From assembly GCA_963597615.1 (NCBI GenBank), contig CAVBQS010000026.1:1-64000 (forward strand): 64,000 nt of DNA. Reading direction: 5' to 3'. Of this stretch, positions 42,384 through 52,203 are shown in pieces. The notes under the pieces are model-generated. The model did no database searches and was not told the DNA's origin. It worked only from the letters and a program-made list of their open reading frames with translations. This DNA is from CAKRJP01 sp963597615 (GTDB taxonomy: Bacteria; Bacillota; Clostridia; Lachnospirales; Lachnospiraceae). The translations under genes and the position numbers were made by a program. Position 1 is the first letter of the stretch. Each line of letters starts with the position of its first letter.

Positions 42384-43560
42384 CTTCCTTTACTTTATCC
42401 ATAAATTTTTTCTTTTTTGGTGTCTTTTCTTTTTCCTGGTCTTCACCTTCTGCTGGGGTAAGATCCAAATGTAAGGAATTTCCAGTAAGGGCATCAAACT
42501 TCTTCAAGGCTTCCTTAGCTTCTGCACTTAAGTGCTCCGGCGTCTGAATCACTAGGGTTACATAATGATCTCCTCGAACCTGTTTATTTCGAACAGAAGG
42601 TACACCCTTTCCTCTTAAGCGAACCTTGGTGCCAGTCTTAGTTCCCGGTGCAACGGTATAGACCACATCTCCGTCCACCGTCTTTACCTTAACATCAGCT
42701 CCAAGAGCTGCCTGGGCATAAGTGATTGGAACAGTCGAGAACAAATGCATGTCCTGTCTTTCAAAAATCGGATGTCTGGAAACCACAACTTCTACTAAGA
42801 GATCTCCTCTTGGTCCTCCGTTTATTCCCGGTTCTCCCTTTTCTCTAATTCTTACGCACTGGCCATTGTCAATTCCTGCCGGAATAGTAACCGAAATCTT
42901 CTTTTTGTTGGATACATATCCACTGCCTCCACAATCAGAACATTTCTCTTTAATAATCTTACCGCTTCCCTGACAATTTGGACAAGTCTGTACATTCTGA
43001 ACCATACCAAAGAAGGACTGCTGGGTATAGACAACCTGTCCCTTACCACCACACTTTGGACAAGTCTCCGGTGAGGTTCCAGGCTTAGCTCCTGTACCCT
43101 TACAAGTTGGGCAAGAATCCTTTATAATCACGTCTAATTCCTTCTCGCATCCAAATACGGCTTCCTCGAAGGTAATTCTTACACTTTTTCTAAGATTAGA
43201 CCCCTTCATAGGTCCCTGGCTGCGGCCACTTCTTCTGCCTCCGCCTCCAAATAAATCTCCGAAAATATCTCCGAAAATATCGCTAAAGTCTGCTCCGTTA
43301 AAGTCAAATCCACCGGCTCCTGCACTGCCATCAAAGGCCGCATGGCCGTACTGGTCATACTGTCTTCTCTTCTCATCATCACTAAGCACCGCATAAGCCT
43401 CAGAAGCTTCTTTAAATTTCTTTTCTGCTTCTTGGTCTCCAGGGTTTACATCGGGATGATATTTTTTCGCTAATTTACGGTAGGCGCTTTTGATTTTTGC
43501 AGCATCTGCATTCTTATCAACGCCAAGAACCTCATAATAATCTCTCTTAGTCTCTGCCAT
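42370..43560 (-). CDS. dnaJ: Chaperone DnaJ
   Basis: Co-chaperone that stimulates DnaK ATPase. 396 residues: J domain (1-70) with HPD in KKYHPDVNPG, a Gly/Phe-rich linker (75-115), four CxxCxGxG zinc repeats (CPTCKGTG, CPKCGGKG, CPNCQGSG, CSDCGGSG at about 150-220), and a C-terminal substrate-binding domain ending in a charged tail. It follows dnaK by 121 bases, where there is a long hairpin. Confidence 0.97.
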   Translation of the reverse strand: MAETKRDYYEVLGVDKNADAAKIKSAYRKLAKKYHPDVNPGDQEAEKKFKEASEAYAVLSDDEKRRQYDQYGHAAFDGSAGAGGFDFNGADFSDIFGDIFGDLFGGGGRRSGRSQGPMKGSNLRKSVRITFEEAVFGCEKELDVIIKDSCPTCKGTGAKPGTSPETCPKCGGKGQVVYTQQSFFGMVQNVQTCPNCQGSGKIIKEKCSDCGGSGYVSNKKKISVTIPAGIDNGQCVRIREKGEPGINGGPRGDLLVEVVVSRHPIFERQDMHLFSTVPITYAQAALGADVKVKTVDGDVVYTVAPGTKTGTKVRLRGKGVPSVRNKQVRGDHYVTLVIQTPEHLSAEAKEALKKFDALTGNSLHLDLTPAEGEDQEKEKTPKKKKFMDKVKEAFDD

Positions 43561-43590
43561 TACAATGTATTCCTTTCAACATGGAACAAT

Positions 43591-43629
43591 CCGAAACACC
43601 CGTAGGGAAAACCTATGCGGGTATTTCGG
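43591..43629 (-). other. Large hairpin between dnaK and dnaJ
   Basis: CCGAAA-ACCCG (43591-43601) pairs with CGGGT-TTTCGG (43618-43629), interrupted by one mismatch, around a loop with further pairing. No U-run follows on the minus strand, so it is more likely a processing or stability element than a terminator. It could partly separate dnaK and dnaJ expression. Confidence 0.65.
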
Positions 43630-43681
43630 AGTCGTTCTTTTTACTTTATGATAACTGATCTTAGTTATCTTTTATGTTTAA

Positions 43682-45553
43682 TTAGACTTCCTTGTAATCT
43701 CCGTCTACAACGTCATCACCCTGGAAACCGTCTGGTGCTGGGCCTGCCTGTGCATCAGAAGCACCTGCATTTGCTCCTGCCTGTGCCTGAGCAGCCTGCT
43801 CATACATCTTTGTAAATACCTTCTGAGCACTCTCATTTAATTTATCCTGTGCAGCCTTAATCTCTGCAACCTGAGCCTCAGTAATATCATCCAAGTTAAC
43901 TTTCTCAAGGATGTCCTTAAGAGCCTTAACATCAGCTTCACATGCAGCCTTGTCTGCAGGATCTAACTTATCTCCTGCCTCAGAGAGAGCCTTCTCTGTC
44001 TGGAATACCATAGAATCTGCCTGGTTCTTTGTATCAATGGCTTCCTTACGTTTCTTATCCTGAGCCTCAAATGCTGCAGCTTCTTTTACAGCCTTATCGA
44101 TCTCATCGTCTGACATGTTAGATCCAGCTGTAATTGTAATGTGCTGCTCCTTACCAGTTCCAAGATCCTTTGCAGATACATTTACAATACCGTTGGCATC
44201 GATATCGAATGTAACTTCAATCTGCGGTACTCCACGTGGAGCTGGTGCAATTCCGTCCAGTCTAAACTGTCCTAAGGACTTGTTGTCTTTTGCGAACTGT
44301 CTCTCACCCTGAACTACGTTAATATCTACTGCTGTCTGGTTATCAGCTGCTGTAGAGAATACCTGACTGTTCTTTGTAGGAATTGTAGTATTTCTCTCGA
44401 TCAGGCGAGTAGCTACACCACCCATAGTCTCGATAGAAAGGGAAAGTGGAGTTACATCCAAAAGAAGGATGTCACCGGCACCTGCATCTCCTGCTAATTT
44501 ACCACCCTGAACAGAAGCTCCTAAAGCTACACACTCATCTGGGTTCAAAGACTTACTTGGCTCTTTACCTGTCAACTGTTTTACCTTATCCTGAACAGCT
44601 GGAATACGAGTAGATCCACCAACTAACAATACCTGTCCAAGCTCTGAAGCAGAAAGTCCTGCATCAGAAAGTGCTCTTGTTACAGGCTCCGCTGTCATCT
44701 CTACAAGGTCGTGTGTTAACTCATCAAATTTAGCCTTTGTAAGGTTCATATCTAAGTGAAGTGGACCTGAAGCATTCATGCTGATGAATGGAAGGTTAAT
44801 ATTGGTCTGTGTTGCAGAAGACAATTCCTTCTTAGCCTTCTCTGCTGCTTCCTTAACTCTCTGAAGAGCCATCTTATCTGCAGCCAAGTCTACACCATTC
44901 TGTGCCTTGAAATCAGCTACGATATAATCAACGATCTTCTGGTCGAAGTCATCACCACCAAGTCTGTTATTACCTGCAGTAGACAATACTTCGATAACAC
45001 CATCACCGATTTCGATAATAGATACATCGAAAGTACCACCACCAAGGTCATATACCATAATCTTCTGCTCTTTCTCGTTATCAAGACCATAAGCCAATGC
45101 AGCTGCTGTAGGCTCGTTGATGATACGCTTTACATCAAGACCAGCAATCTTACCAGCATCCTTAGTAGCCTGACGCTGAGCATCGTTAAAGTATGCAGGA
45201 ACTGTAATAACAGCCTCTGTTACTTTCTCTCCCAAGTATCCTTCTGCATCTGCTTTCAATTTCTGAAGGATCATTGCTGAAATCTCCTGTGGAGAATATT
45301 TTTTATCATCAATTGTTACTCTGTAATCAGAACCCATCTCTCTCTTAATAGAAGAAATAGTTCTCTCTGCGTTAGTTACTGCCTGACGCTTTGCAGGCTC
45401 ACCTACTAAACGCTCTCCGTTTTTTGTAAATGCTACGATGGATGGAGTTGTTCTTGCTCCCTCTGTGTTAGCAATTACTGTAGGCTGTCCACCTTCCATA
45501 ACGGCTACACAGCTATTTGTAGTACCTAAATCAATACCAATAATTTTTCCCAT
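43682..45553 (-). CDS. dnaK: Chaperone DnaK
   Basis: Hsp70, ATP-dependent folding chaperone. 623 residues: ATPase domain with GIDLGTTNSCVAVMEG at the start and VYDLGGGTFDVS and GGSTRIPAVQ later; substrate domain from about 370 (DVTPLSLSIETMGG); Ala/Gly-rich C-terminal tail. ATG follows AGGAGG. In hrcA-grpE-dnaK-dnaJ order, read in one direction from the CIRCE promoter. Confidence 0.98.
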   Translation of the reverse strand: MGKIIGIDLGTTNSCVAVMEGGQPTVIANTEGARTTPSIVAFTKNGERLVGEPAKRQAVTNAERTISSIKREMGSDYRVTIDDKKYSPQEISAMILQKLKADAEGYLGEKVTEAVITVPAYFNDAQRQATKDAGKIAGLDVKRIINEPTAAALAYGLDNEKEQKIMVYDLGGGTFDVSIIEIGDGVIEVLSTAGNNRLGGDDFDQKIVDYIVADFKAQNGVDLAADKMALQRVKEAAEKAKKELSSATQTNINLPFISMNASGPLHLDMNLTKAKFDELTHDLVEMTAEPVTRALSDAGLSASELGQVLLVGGSTRIPAVQDKVKQLTGKEPSKSLNPDECVALGASVQGGKLAGDAGAGDILLLDVTPLSLSIETMGGVATRLIERNTTIPTKNSQVFSTAADNQTAVDINVVQGERQFAKDNKSLGQFRLDGIAPAPRGVPQIEVTFDIDANGIVNVSAKDLGTGKEQHITITAGSNMSDDEIDKAVKEAAAFEAQDKKRKEAIDTKNQADSMVFQTEKALSEAGDKLDPADKAACEADVKALKDILEKVNLDDITEAQVAEIKAAQDKLNESAQKVFTKMYEQAAQAQAGANAGASDAQAGPAPDGFQGDDVVDGDYKEV

Positions 45554-45616
45554 GGTTGTTACCTCCTAATTTATTTAAAGTGAAAACTAACTTTCTTACA
45601 TCTATAAAAATTGCTA

Positions 45617-46264
45617 CTAGTTAGCAACCTTTACCATACTATGTCTTACCACACTGTCGCGGTACATGTATCCTTTTTGGAACTCCTCGGCTACCACATT
45701 CTCACCAAGGCTTTCATCCTCGATGTGCATGACTGCATTGTGAAACTCCGGATCAAAGGGCTGGCCCACAGCCTCAATGGCCTTTACTCCAGCTTCCTCT
45801 AATGAGGTAAGAAGCTGCTTGTAAACCTTATCCATACCCTCCACGAAAGGATCTTCTTTTTTATCTTCCCCTGCTGTGGCAAGACCTCTCTCGAAGTTGT
45901 CTACAACCGGAAGAATCTTTTCTATAATATCTTTTGCCCCCACCTCGTACATCTGAGATTTCTCACGCTCTGTACGCTTGCGGAAGTTATCAAACTCTGC
46001 CATCTGACGAGCAACCTTATCGATTAACTCCTCAATTTTTTCATCTTTTTTATCTTTTTTCTTTTTGCCAAATAATCCCTTAGATGACTTTTCTTCTGTC
46101 TGGGAAGCTTCCTCATCTGCTGCTTGCTCTTCTGTCTGAGCCTCTTTTGTTTCTGTTTCTACTTCTTCAGAAACATCTTGTTCTGACTGGCCCGCTTTTT
46201 CTCTGGCTTCCTCAAAAGCTTCTGTCACCATCTCTTCCTGGCTTTTTCCCTGCTTTTCTTCCAA
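45617..46264 (-). CDS. grpE: Nucleotide exchange factor GrpE
   Basis: Releases ADP from DnaK. 215 residues; the first 75 are disordered and acidic (EEVETETKEAQTEEQ), followed by a Lys-rich segment, a long coiled coil and the C-terminal head with GVKAIEAVGQPFDPEFHNAV. It starts 15 bases after hrcA ends. Confidence 0.97.
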   Translation of the reverse strand: MEEKQGKSQEEMVTEAFEEAREKAGQSEQDVSEEVETETKEAQTEEQAADEEASQTEEKSSKGLFGKKKKDKKDEKIEELIDKVARQMAEFDNFRKRTEREKSQMYEVGAKDIIEKILPVVDNFERGLATAGEDKKEDPFVEGMDKVYKQLLTSLEEAGVKAIEAVGQPFDPEFHNAVMHIEDESLGENVVAEEFQKGYMYRDSVVRHSMVKVAN

Positions 46265-46279
46265 GAAATAACCACCTTT

Positions 46280-47320
46280 CTATGATTTCTTATGAAACAT
46301 CTCATCCAGTTCTGCCTGGAGGCGCTTCATAGATACTAATACGTGTTCATAATCCATTCTCTTAGGACCAACAATACCAATGGTACCCTTCACTCCCTCT
46401 CCTAGTTCATAGGTGGCAGTTACGATACTGCAATCTTTCATGGTCTCCACAGGAGTCTCTTCTCCAATGTAAACCTGAATTCCGGTATTGTCTTCCCTTG
46501 ATAAGGTCTGGGTTACAAGTTCCGTCAGCTGTTGCTTTTCTTCAAAGGCACTGATAATTTCCTGTGCGCTTTGCTTGTCGCTTAGCTCCGGATATTTGAA
46601 AATATTGGTAGCACCGCTAGTATAAATCTGCATGTCATCACCAATCTGTATGGTATCTGCCACTGCATCCAACACGTGTCCCACCACATCCCCGTGGCTT
46701 CCTGCCTGCTCCTTCATCCTAGCGATAAGCCCTAGATTAATCTCTTCTATAGGCATGCCGTTTAAGGTGGTATTTAACAACATGTTAAGCTTCAACAAGT
46801 TTTCATTGTTAATAGGCTCATCCATATTAATGATGCAATTTTTAATCACGTTGCCACTTAAAACGATAACCGCAAGGATCTGATCCTCATCTACGATAGA
46901 AAGCTGAATAAATTTAATCTTATTCACATTGCTCATAGGACTAGAAACCAAGGTTGCATAGTTGGTACTGTTGGCCAGTACCTTTGCCGCCTGCTTTAAA
47001 AGCTGGTCCATCTTGTCAGCTTTTTCAAGCATCTGCTCCTGCATCTCATTGATTTCCTGCTCCTTCTCGCTCATCAGTATATCTACATAGAGCCTGTAAC
47101 CTTTGTCCGAAGGAATACGTCCTGCCGACGTATGGGGTTGTATAATATATCCCAATTCCTCTAAGTCCGCCATCTCATTACGAATGGTTGCGGAGCTTAA
47201 CCGAAGATCCGAATACTTGGAAATTGTTCTGGATCCTACGGGTTCCCCTGTCTCCAGATAGTTCTGAATGATCGCATGCAAAATTTTTAGCTTGCGCTCA
47301 CTTAATTCTATGTTTTCCAC
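46280..47320 (-). CDS. hrcA: Heat-inducible transcription repressor HrcA
   Basis: Repressor that binds CIRCE and represses the operon, released on heat shock. 346 residues from GTG at 47320: winged helix (ELSERKLKILHAIIQNYLETGEPVGSRTISK) followed by the IDD insertion and dimerisation core. AGGAGG is six bases before GTG. An in-frame ATG at 47356 lies inside the CIRCE palindrome and so is rejected. First gene of the hrcA-grpE-dnaK-dnaJ operon. Confidence 0.96.
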   Translation of the reverse strand: MENIELSERKLKILHAIIQNYLETGEPVGSRTISKYSDLRLSSATIRNEMADLEELGYIIQPHTSAGRIPSDKGYRLYVDILMSEKEQEINEMQEQMLEKADKMDQLLKQAAKVLANSTNYATLVSSPMSNVNKIKFIQLSIVDEDQILAVIVLSGNVIKNCIINMDEPINNENLLKLNMLLNTTLNGMPIEEINLGLIARMKEQAGSHGDVVGHVLDAVADTIQIGDDMQIYTSGATNIFKYPELSDKQSAQEIISAFEEKQQLTELVTQTLSREDNTGIQVYIGEETPVETMKDCSIVTATYELGEGVKGTIGIVGPKRMDYEHVLVSMKRLQAELDEMFHKKS

Positions 47321-47345
47321 GTGACTCCTCCTTTCGGTTTTGTTA

Positions 47346-47372
47346 TTAGCACTCAAAATAAAGGAGTGCTAA
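47346..47372. promoter_or_regulatory. CIRCE operator
   Basis: TTAGCACTC (47346-47354), nine-base spacer, GAGTGCTAA (47364-47372): a perfect 9-9-9 match to the CIRCE consensus, between promoter and hrcA start. Confidence 0.97.
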
Positions 47373-47386
47373 CATCTACGGTTATT

Positions 47387-47415
47387 AATGTAGCACTCCC
47401 CTTTCTGTTTGTCAA
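47387..47415 (-). promoter_or_regulatory. Promoter of hrcA operon
   Basis: TTGACA (47415-47410), 17-base spacer, TACATT (47392-47387). The spacer contains GGAGTGCTAC, a CIRCE half-site-like stretch. Confidence 0.7.
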
Positions 47416-47432
47416 CAGACTTTATTATTTTT

Positions 47433-48746
47433 TTATTTCCTAATGTAGTCCATCCAATCTTTTACTTCTCTCTCATATCCATTATCCCCAGGGTGATAAA
47501 AACTCTCGTCTTTAATTTCATCGGGAAGATACTGTTGGTGGACATAATGTTTTGGATAATCATGGGCATACTTATATCCCACTCCATGGCCTAATTTTCC
47601 AGAAGATTTATAATGGGCATCCTGCAAATGGGCAGGCACTGTAGTCTTATGGTGTTTTACATTATCCATGGCTGCAAATATGGCATTTACCGCGGAATTA
47701 CTCTTTGGAGCTGTAGCCACATAAAGCACCGCCTGGGATAAAATAATCTGAGCCTCCGGCATACCAATCCGCTCCACTGCCTGGGCTGCAGATACCGCCA
47801 CCATCAAGGCCCTTGGATCTGCATTTCCCACATCTTCAGAAGCACAGATCATAATTCTCCTAGCAATAAATTTAATATCTTCTCCTGCGTAGAGCATCTT
47901 GGCAAGATAATAAACGGCTGCGTCTGGATCAGATCCTCGCATACTTTTTATAAAGGCGGAAATAGTATCGTAGTGGTTATCTCCATCTTTATCATATCGC
48001 ACCACCCGCTTTTGAATACATTCTGATGCCACATCTAAAGTAATATGGATCATTCCATCGTCACTGCGCTTGGTGGTAAGGACCCCAAGTTCTATAGCAT
48101 TTAGGGCATTTCTTGCATCTCCTCCTGCTATATCAGCAAGAAAGTCTAAGGCATCCTCGTCGATTTTTGCCTCATAGCTTCCCATCCCTTTTTCTTTATC
48201 CGTAAGGGCTCTTAAAAGCAAGGTCTTTATGTCCTCTTTACTTAAAGGGCGAAGTTCAAAAATACTGGACCTGGAGATTAAAGCTCCATTTACCTCAAAA
48301 TAAGGATTCTCCGTGGTAGCCCCAATAAGGATCAAGGTCCCATCCTCCACAAAGGGCAGTAAATAATCCTGCTGGCTTTTATTAAATCTGTGAATCTCAT
48401 CTACAAAAAGAATGGTCTTTTTCTGATACATTCCCAAGGTGTCCTTGGCTTTTTTCACCACCTCTTCCATGTCCTTTTTCCCAGCTACTGTTGCATTAAT
48501 CTGGGTAAATTCTGCACTGGTGGTATTGGCAATCACCTTAGCCAATGTGGTCTTTCCTGTCCCCGGAGGCCCATAAAAAATAATGGAACTAATTTTATCT
48601 GCCTTAATGGCCCGGTAAAGAAGCTTGTCCTTTCCAATAATATGCTGCTGCCCTACCACCTCATCTAAGGTCGTGGGCCGTAGTCTGGAAGCTAATGGGG
48701 CTTCCTTATCCATATTTTTTTCTCTCATATAATCAAAGAGATCCAC
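47433..48746 (-). CDS. rarA: Replication-associated recombination protein RarA (MgsA)
   Basis: AAA+ ATPase that acts at stalled forks. 437 residues: Walker A GPPGTGKTTLA near 60, Walker B FVDEIHRF near 118, sensor segment GATTENPYFEVN; C-terminal tetramerisation half ending in KVKDWMDYI. Start codon is GTG at 48746, with GGAGG just ahead. Lies between the hrcA promoter and the flavin reductase gene. Confidence 0.95.
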   Translation of the reverse strand: MDLFDYMREKNMDKEAPLASRLRPTTLDEVVGQQHIIGKDKLLYRAIKADKISSIIFYGPPGTGKTTLAKVIANTTSAEFTQINATVAGKKDMEEVVKKAKDTLGMYQKKTILFVDEIHRFNKSQQDYLLPFVEDGTLILIGATTENPYFEVNGALISRSSIFELRPLSKEDIKTLLLRALTDKEKGMGSYEAKIDEDALDFLADIAGGDARNALNAIELGVLTTKRSDDGMIHITLDVASECIQKRVVRYDKDGDNHYDTISAFIKSMRGSDPDAAVYYLAKMLYAGEDIKFIARRIMICASEDVGNADPRALMVAVSAAQAVERIGMPEAQIILSQAVLYVATAPKSNSAVNAIFAAMDNVKHHKTTVPAHLQDAHYKSSGKLGHGVGYKYAHDYPKHYVHQQYLPDEIKDESFYHPGDNGYEREVKDWMDYIRK

Positions 48747-48796
48747 GATTTACTCCCTCCTTCATGGTACGAATAGAATCTAAGATAAGCACCGGC

Positions 48797-49366
48797 TTAT
48801 TTATTCTTTCTGACACTCCAACCAAAGGTTCCTAATTTCTTTCCAAGTTCTAAGTATTCACCGTGGGAATAAGCCAGAAGACCCGTTTCACTTAATTCAA
48901 ACTTTCCTGTCTCATTCATATAAGAATCCTCTACCTGAACTGCCACCACATCTGCTATAAACATGTCATGGGATCCTAATCGCTTAATTTCTGACACCTT
49001 ACACTCGATATTTACTGGACTTTCCGCTATGGTAGGGGCAAAATCAAGCTTGGTGCTTTTCCCCCGAGTCAGCTTCATTTCCTTCCACTTATCCACATCT
49101 TTTCCAGATCTAACCCCACACCAGTCTGTGGCATAGGCTAATTCCTTGGTGGTTAGATTCACTACAAACTCCCCGGTCTCTTCTATAATATGGTGGGAAT
49201 ACCGCTCCGGTCGCACAGAAATATATAGCATAGGCGGATTCGTACAAATAGTTCCTGTCCATGCTACTGTTAATATATTGCTTTCCCCGGAAGAATTTCC
49301 ACAGCTTACCATAACTGCCGGCAAAGGATAAACCATATTCCCCGGTTTCCAAATTTGTTTACTCAT
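48797..49366 (-). CDS. Flavin reductase family protein (flavoredoxin-like)
   Basis: 189 residues, PF01613 FMN-binding split barrel. GNSSGESNILTVAWTGTICTNPPMLYISVRPERYS gives the FMN phosphate site; GVRSGKDVDKW and the later SHGEYLELGKKLG are typical of flavoredoxin proteins. It transfers electrons via FMN, partner unknown. GGAGAAGG-type site precedes the start. Single gene upstream of rarA. Confidence 0.88.
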   Translation of the reverse strand: MSKQIWKPGNMVYPLPAVMVSCGNSSGESNILTVAWTGTICTNPPMLYISVRPERYSHHIIEETGEFVVNLTTKELAYATDWCGVRSGKDVDKWKEMKLTRGKSTKLDFAPTIAESPVNIECKVSEIKRLGSHDMFIADVVAVQVEDSYMNETGKFELSETGLLAYSHGEYLELGKKLGTFGWSVRKNK

Positions 49367-49461
49367 TACACCTTCTCCTTTAAAGCAAATATGTTGCTTT
49401 CAAGAGCTTACTTTAACATATCTGCCCCCGATTGAAAAGTTTTCTCTTAATGAAACACATG

Positions 49462-49503
49462 AAAAATCGACCTTTGAGGATGCCCCTGCAAAAGTCGATT
49501 TTT
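49462..49503 (-). terminator. Terminator of the pyrophosphatase gene
   Basis: AAAAATCGAC (49462-49471) pairs with GTCGATTTTT (49494-49503); loop contains further partial pairing. Confidence 0.88.
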
Positions 49504-49534
49504 ATCACTCATTTATCACTTATAATATAACATT

Positions 49535-51193
49535 TTATTCATTCAACACATTCATCAAAGATGGAATCAATTGTTTCTTTCTTGATACCACCCCTTCAAG
49601 CACCACCTTGTCATAGTCATCTGGTAAATTGAAGGCCTGTACTGCTTTTGATTCAGCCAAGTCTCCACAGCAGATTAGCTCTGTGCTTTCCTCCAAAATA
49701 TCTGTAAGCATAAAGAAAATCATCTGCAAGCCATTTTCCTTCATAACCTGAGGCAAATGGGGTTCTAGCAAGCCTCTGGCCTCCCTAAGTTCATCTGGGT
49801 TAACAGAACTGATCTGGCCTACCCCAAAGATCATATTATTTCCTGCTTTAAATTGCTTAAAATCCTGGAAGCAGATCTCATCTGCGCTCTTTCCCTTTAA
49901 ATTGCTTCCTGCTGTAAACATCTCCTGGGCAATTTCATCCAGATTAATATCTGCAATCTTTGCCAAACGCTTTGCAATACTCTCATCCAATCTGGTGCAA
50001 GTTGGAGACCGGAACAATAAGGTATCAGAAATAATGGCACAGCACAAAAGCCCTGCAATCTCCGGTGTAATGGTCACCTCATTCTCTTCATACATCTGAT
50101 AGATAATTGTAGCGGTACAACCTACCGGCTGGTTTCTAAAATATAGAGGCGCCGCTGTCTCAAGATTACCCAAACGGTGGTGGTCAATAATCTCTACAAT
50201 CTCAGCTTCTTCGATTCCGTCTACTGCCTGGTTCTTCTCATTGTGATCCACCAAAACTACCTTTTTCTTACGGTTTAAAAGGAAACGTCTACGGGAGATA
50301 AATCCCTGGAACCTTCCCTCCTCATCAAGAACCGGGAACTCACGATACTTCTTCTGACGCATAATATCTCGGATATCATCCACGAAATCTAACATTCTGA
50401 AGGTAGTAAGAGGCATCTTTGTCATGTATTCTTTTACAGGAATACTCTGATTAATAAGTCTGGCTACACTAAAGGTATCATAAGGGGACTGAATCACTGC
50501 AATTCCCTTCTCCTCTGCCCGTTTTAAGACCTCTGGAGAAATCTCCTCTCCATCTCTTGGAGTACAAATTACCATGCAGCTAACATTAATATCAATGGCA
50601 ACCATCTGTGATTTGTATAGATTTCCTAAAATAACCAAATCATCAGGATCAATAAGTTCTCTCATTACCTCTGCATCTGAGGCTGCAATCTGAACCTTTC
50701 CCTGGGAGAAAAAGCCATGCTCATTGCCTGTAAGCATCTCCCCGTCTAAGGTCTTAATAATGGTGCGATAAGGTGTCTTGGCTCTGGAAAGAATGCTATT
50801 GTCAATTACATCCATGTAGGATGTAGCAATATCACTGGTAGAAATAACTCCAACCAATTCTTTGCTCTGAAGCACTGGAATGGTTTTATTTCCCTCGGTC
50901 TTCATCTTGTCCCAGGCATCTCGAATAGAAACGGTAGGACTTACCCCTTCCACCTGGAGAAGCTCGATATCCTTTACCTGTAACTGTACAGTATCCAGAA
51001 GCGGTGGTGTACTGATGCCAAATCTTTTCAACACATACTCCGTCTCTGTGTTGAGTCGTCCCGCACGTCTTGGCACATACTCTTCTCCTGTAACCACTTG
51101 CTTTAAGTTTGCATAGGCAATGGCGGAACAGATGGAATCTGTGTCTGGATTCTTATGACCCACAACATAGATCTTTTCATTTCTTTTGCTCAT
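49535..51193 (-). CDS. CBS/DRTGG-containing manganese-dependent inorganic diphosphatase
   Basis: Hydrolyses pyrophosphate. Family II (DHH) enzyme of 552 residues, longer than plain PpaC (~310) because a regulatory insertion (two CBS domains around a DRTGG domain, about 70-300) is present. Metal ligands are in GHKNPDTDS (12-20) and the DHH motif IIDHHRLGNLE; SRKKQ near the C terminus binds substrate. Adenine nucleotides bind CBS and tune activity in this type. Divergent from the S1 gene across about 245 bases. Confidence 0.93.
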   Translation of the reverse strand: MSKRNEKIYVVGHKNPDTDSICSAIAYANLKQVVTGEEYVPRRAGRLNTETEYVLKRFGISTPPLLDTVQLQVKDIELLQVEGVSPTVSIRDAWDKMKTEGNKTIPVLQSKELVGVISTSDIATSYMDVIDNSILSRAKTPYRTIIKTLDGEMLTGNEHGFFSQGKVQIAASDAEVMRELIDPDDLVILGNLYKSQMVAIDINVSCMVICTPRDGEEISPEVLKRAEEKGIAVIQSPYDTFSVARLINQSIPVKEYMTKMPLTTFRMLDFVDDIRDIMRQKKYREFPVLDEEGRFQGFISRRRFLLNRKKKVVLVDHNEKNQAVDGIEEAEIVEIIDHHRLGNLETAAPLYFRNQPVGCTATIIYQMYEENEVTITPEIAGLLCCAIISDTLLFRSPTCTRLDESIAKRLAKIADINLDEIAQEMFTAGSNLKGKSADEICFQDFKQFKAGNNMIFGVGQISSVNPDELREARGLLEPHLPQVMKENGLQMIFFMLTDILEESTELICCGDLAESKAVQAFNLPDDYDKVVLEGVVSRKKQLIPSLMNVLNE

Positions 51194-51439
51194 AAACTAG
51201 TTCGTTCTCCCTTTTGTAAATATTCACAAGACCCCCAAGCTCTCAGGTTAAATTTATGAAAAATTTTAATATTAGAACTTTAAGTCCGTGTAAAACCCTG
51301 ATGTTTTTCTACAAATTACACAAAGTCTATACACTTATGGTGCCATTTTTCAACGATTTAGTCAACCTTTTCAAAGTTATTTATGGTACAATATTAAGTA
51401 CATTAATCCTAATAATAGGATCAGGAAAGGAAATATACT

Positions 51440-52129
51440 ATGAGCAAAGAATTATTGCAAGAAGAACTGGAAAAAGAGCCACAGACCATGGCAGATTTGG
51501 AAGAACATTTTGACGATGCTAATCCATGGAATGTAGTTACTTCCTATATGGAGAAAGAAACTATTCTCCCTGTAAAAGTAGAAGGGATCGTAAAAGGCGG
51601 CGCCATTGCAATGGTAGAAGGTATTCGGGGATTTATTCCAGCTTCCAGACTGTCACTATCTTACATTGAAGATCTGGAGTCTTACCTATTAAAAGATATT
51701 AAGGTAAGGGTCGTTGATGTGGATCAAGCTAACAATCGCTTAGTTCTATCAGCCAGAGAACTTTTAAAGGAAGAAGAAGACAAGGAAAAAGCCGAAAAAA
51801 TTGCAACTATCCAACTTGGAAGCGTTATGACAGGTACTGTAGAGAGCCTCCAGAACTACGGCGCATTTGTTCGTCTTGAAGACGGCTTGTCAGGACTGGT
51901 ACATGTATCTCAGATTAGCCAGAAACGTATCAAATTCCCTAAAGATGTTTTGGAAGTAGGTCAGGAAGTTACCGTAAAAGTCATTGGCATCAAAGATGGA
52001 AAGATCAGCCTTAGCATGAAAGCTTTAGAGGAAGAAAAAGAGGAAGAAGAAGTCGTAAAAGTTGAAATTCCAAAGGCTGAAAACATTGGAACAAGCCTTG
52101 GTGATTTATTTAAAAATTTAAAATTGTAA
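51440..52129 (+). CDS. S1 RNA-binding domain protein
   Basis: 229 residues. An acidic N-terminal stretch, one S1-like domain at about 45-110 (PVKVEGIVKGGAIAMVEGIRGFIPASRL) and a canonical S1 at about 135-205 (GSVMTGTVESLQNYGAFVRLEDGLSGLVHVSQIS), and a charged tail ending TSLGDLFKNLKL. Two-S1 relatives act in translation or RNA handling, with role unknown here. AGGAAAGG ahead of ATG; the extended -10 TGGTACAAT is at 51384-51392. A small hairpin ATCCTA-ATAA-TAGGAT lies before the ribosome binding site. Confidence 0.85.
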   Translation: MSKELLQEELEKEPQTMADLEEHFDDANPWNVVTSYMEKETILPVKVEGIVKGGAIAMVEGIRGFIPASRLSLSYIEDLESYLLKDIKVRVVDVDQANNRLVLSARELLKEEEDKEKAEKIATIQLGSVMTGTVESLQNYGAFVRLEDGLSGLVHVSQISQKRIKFPKDVLEVGQEVTVKVIGIKDGKISLSMKALEEEKEEEEVVKVEIPKAENIGTSLGDLFKNLKL

Positions 52130-52132
52130 GAA

Positions 52133-52176
52133 AAAATCCCGAAGTCCTCGTTTTCACGAGAACTTCGGGATTTTTA
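52133..52176. terminator. Bidirectional terminator between S1 gene and ilvE
   Basis: AAAAATCCCGAAGT pairs with ACTTCGGGATTTTT; CTCG/CGAG pairs inside. A- and T-runs flank. Confidence 0.93.
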
Positions 52177-52203
52177 TTTTCATCTACTTGTATCTAATTC
52201 TAA

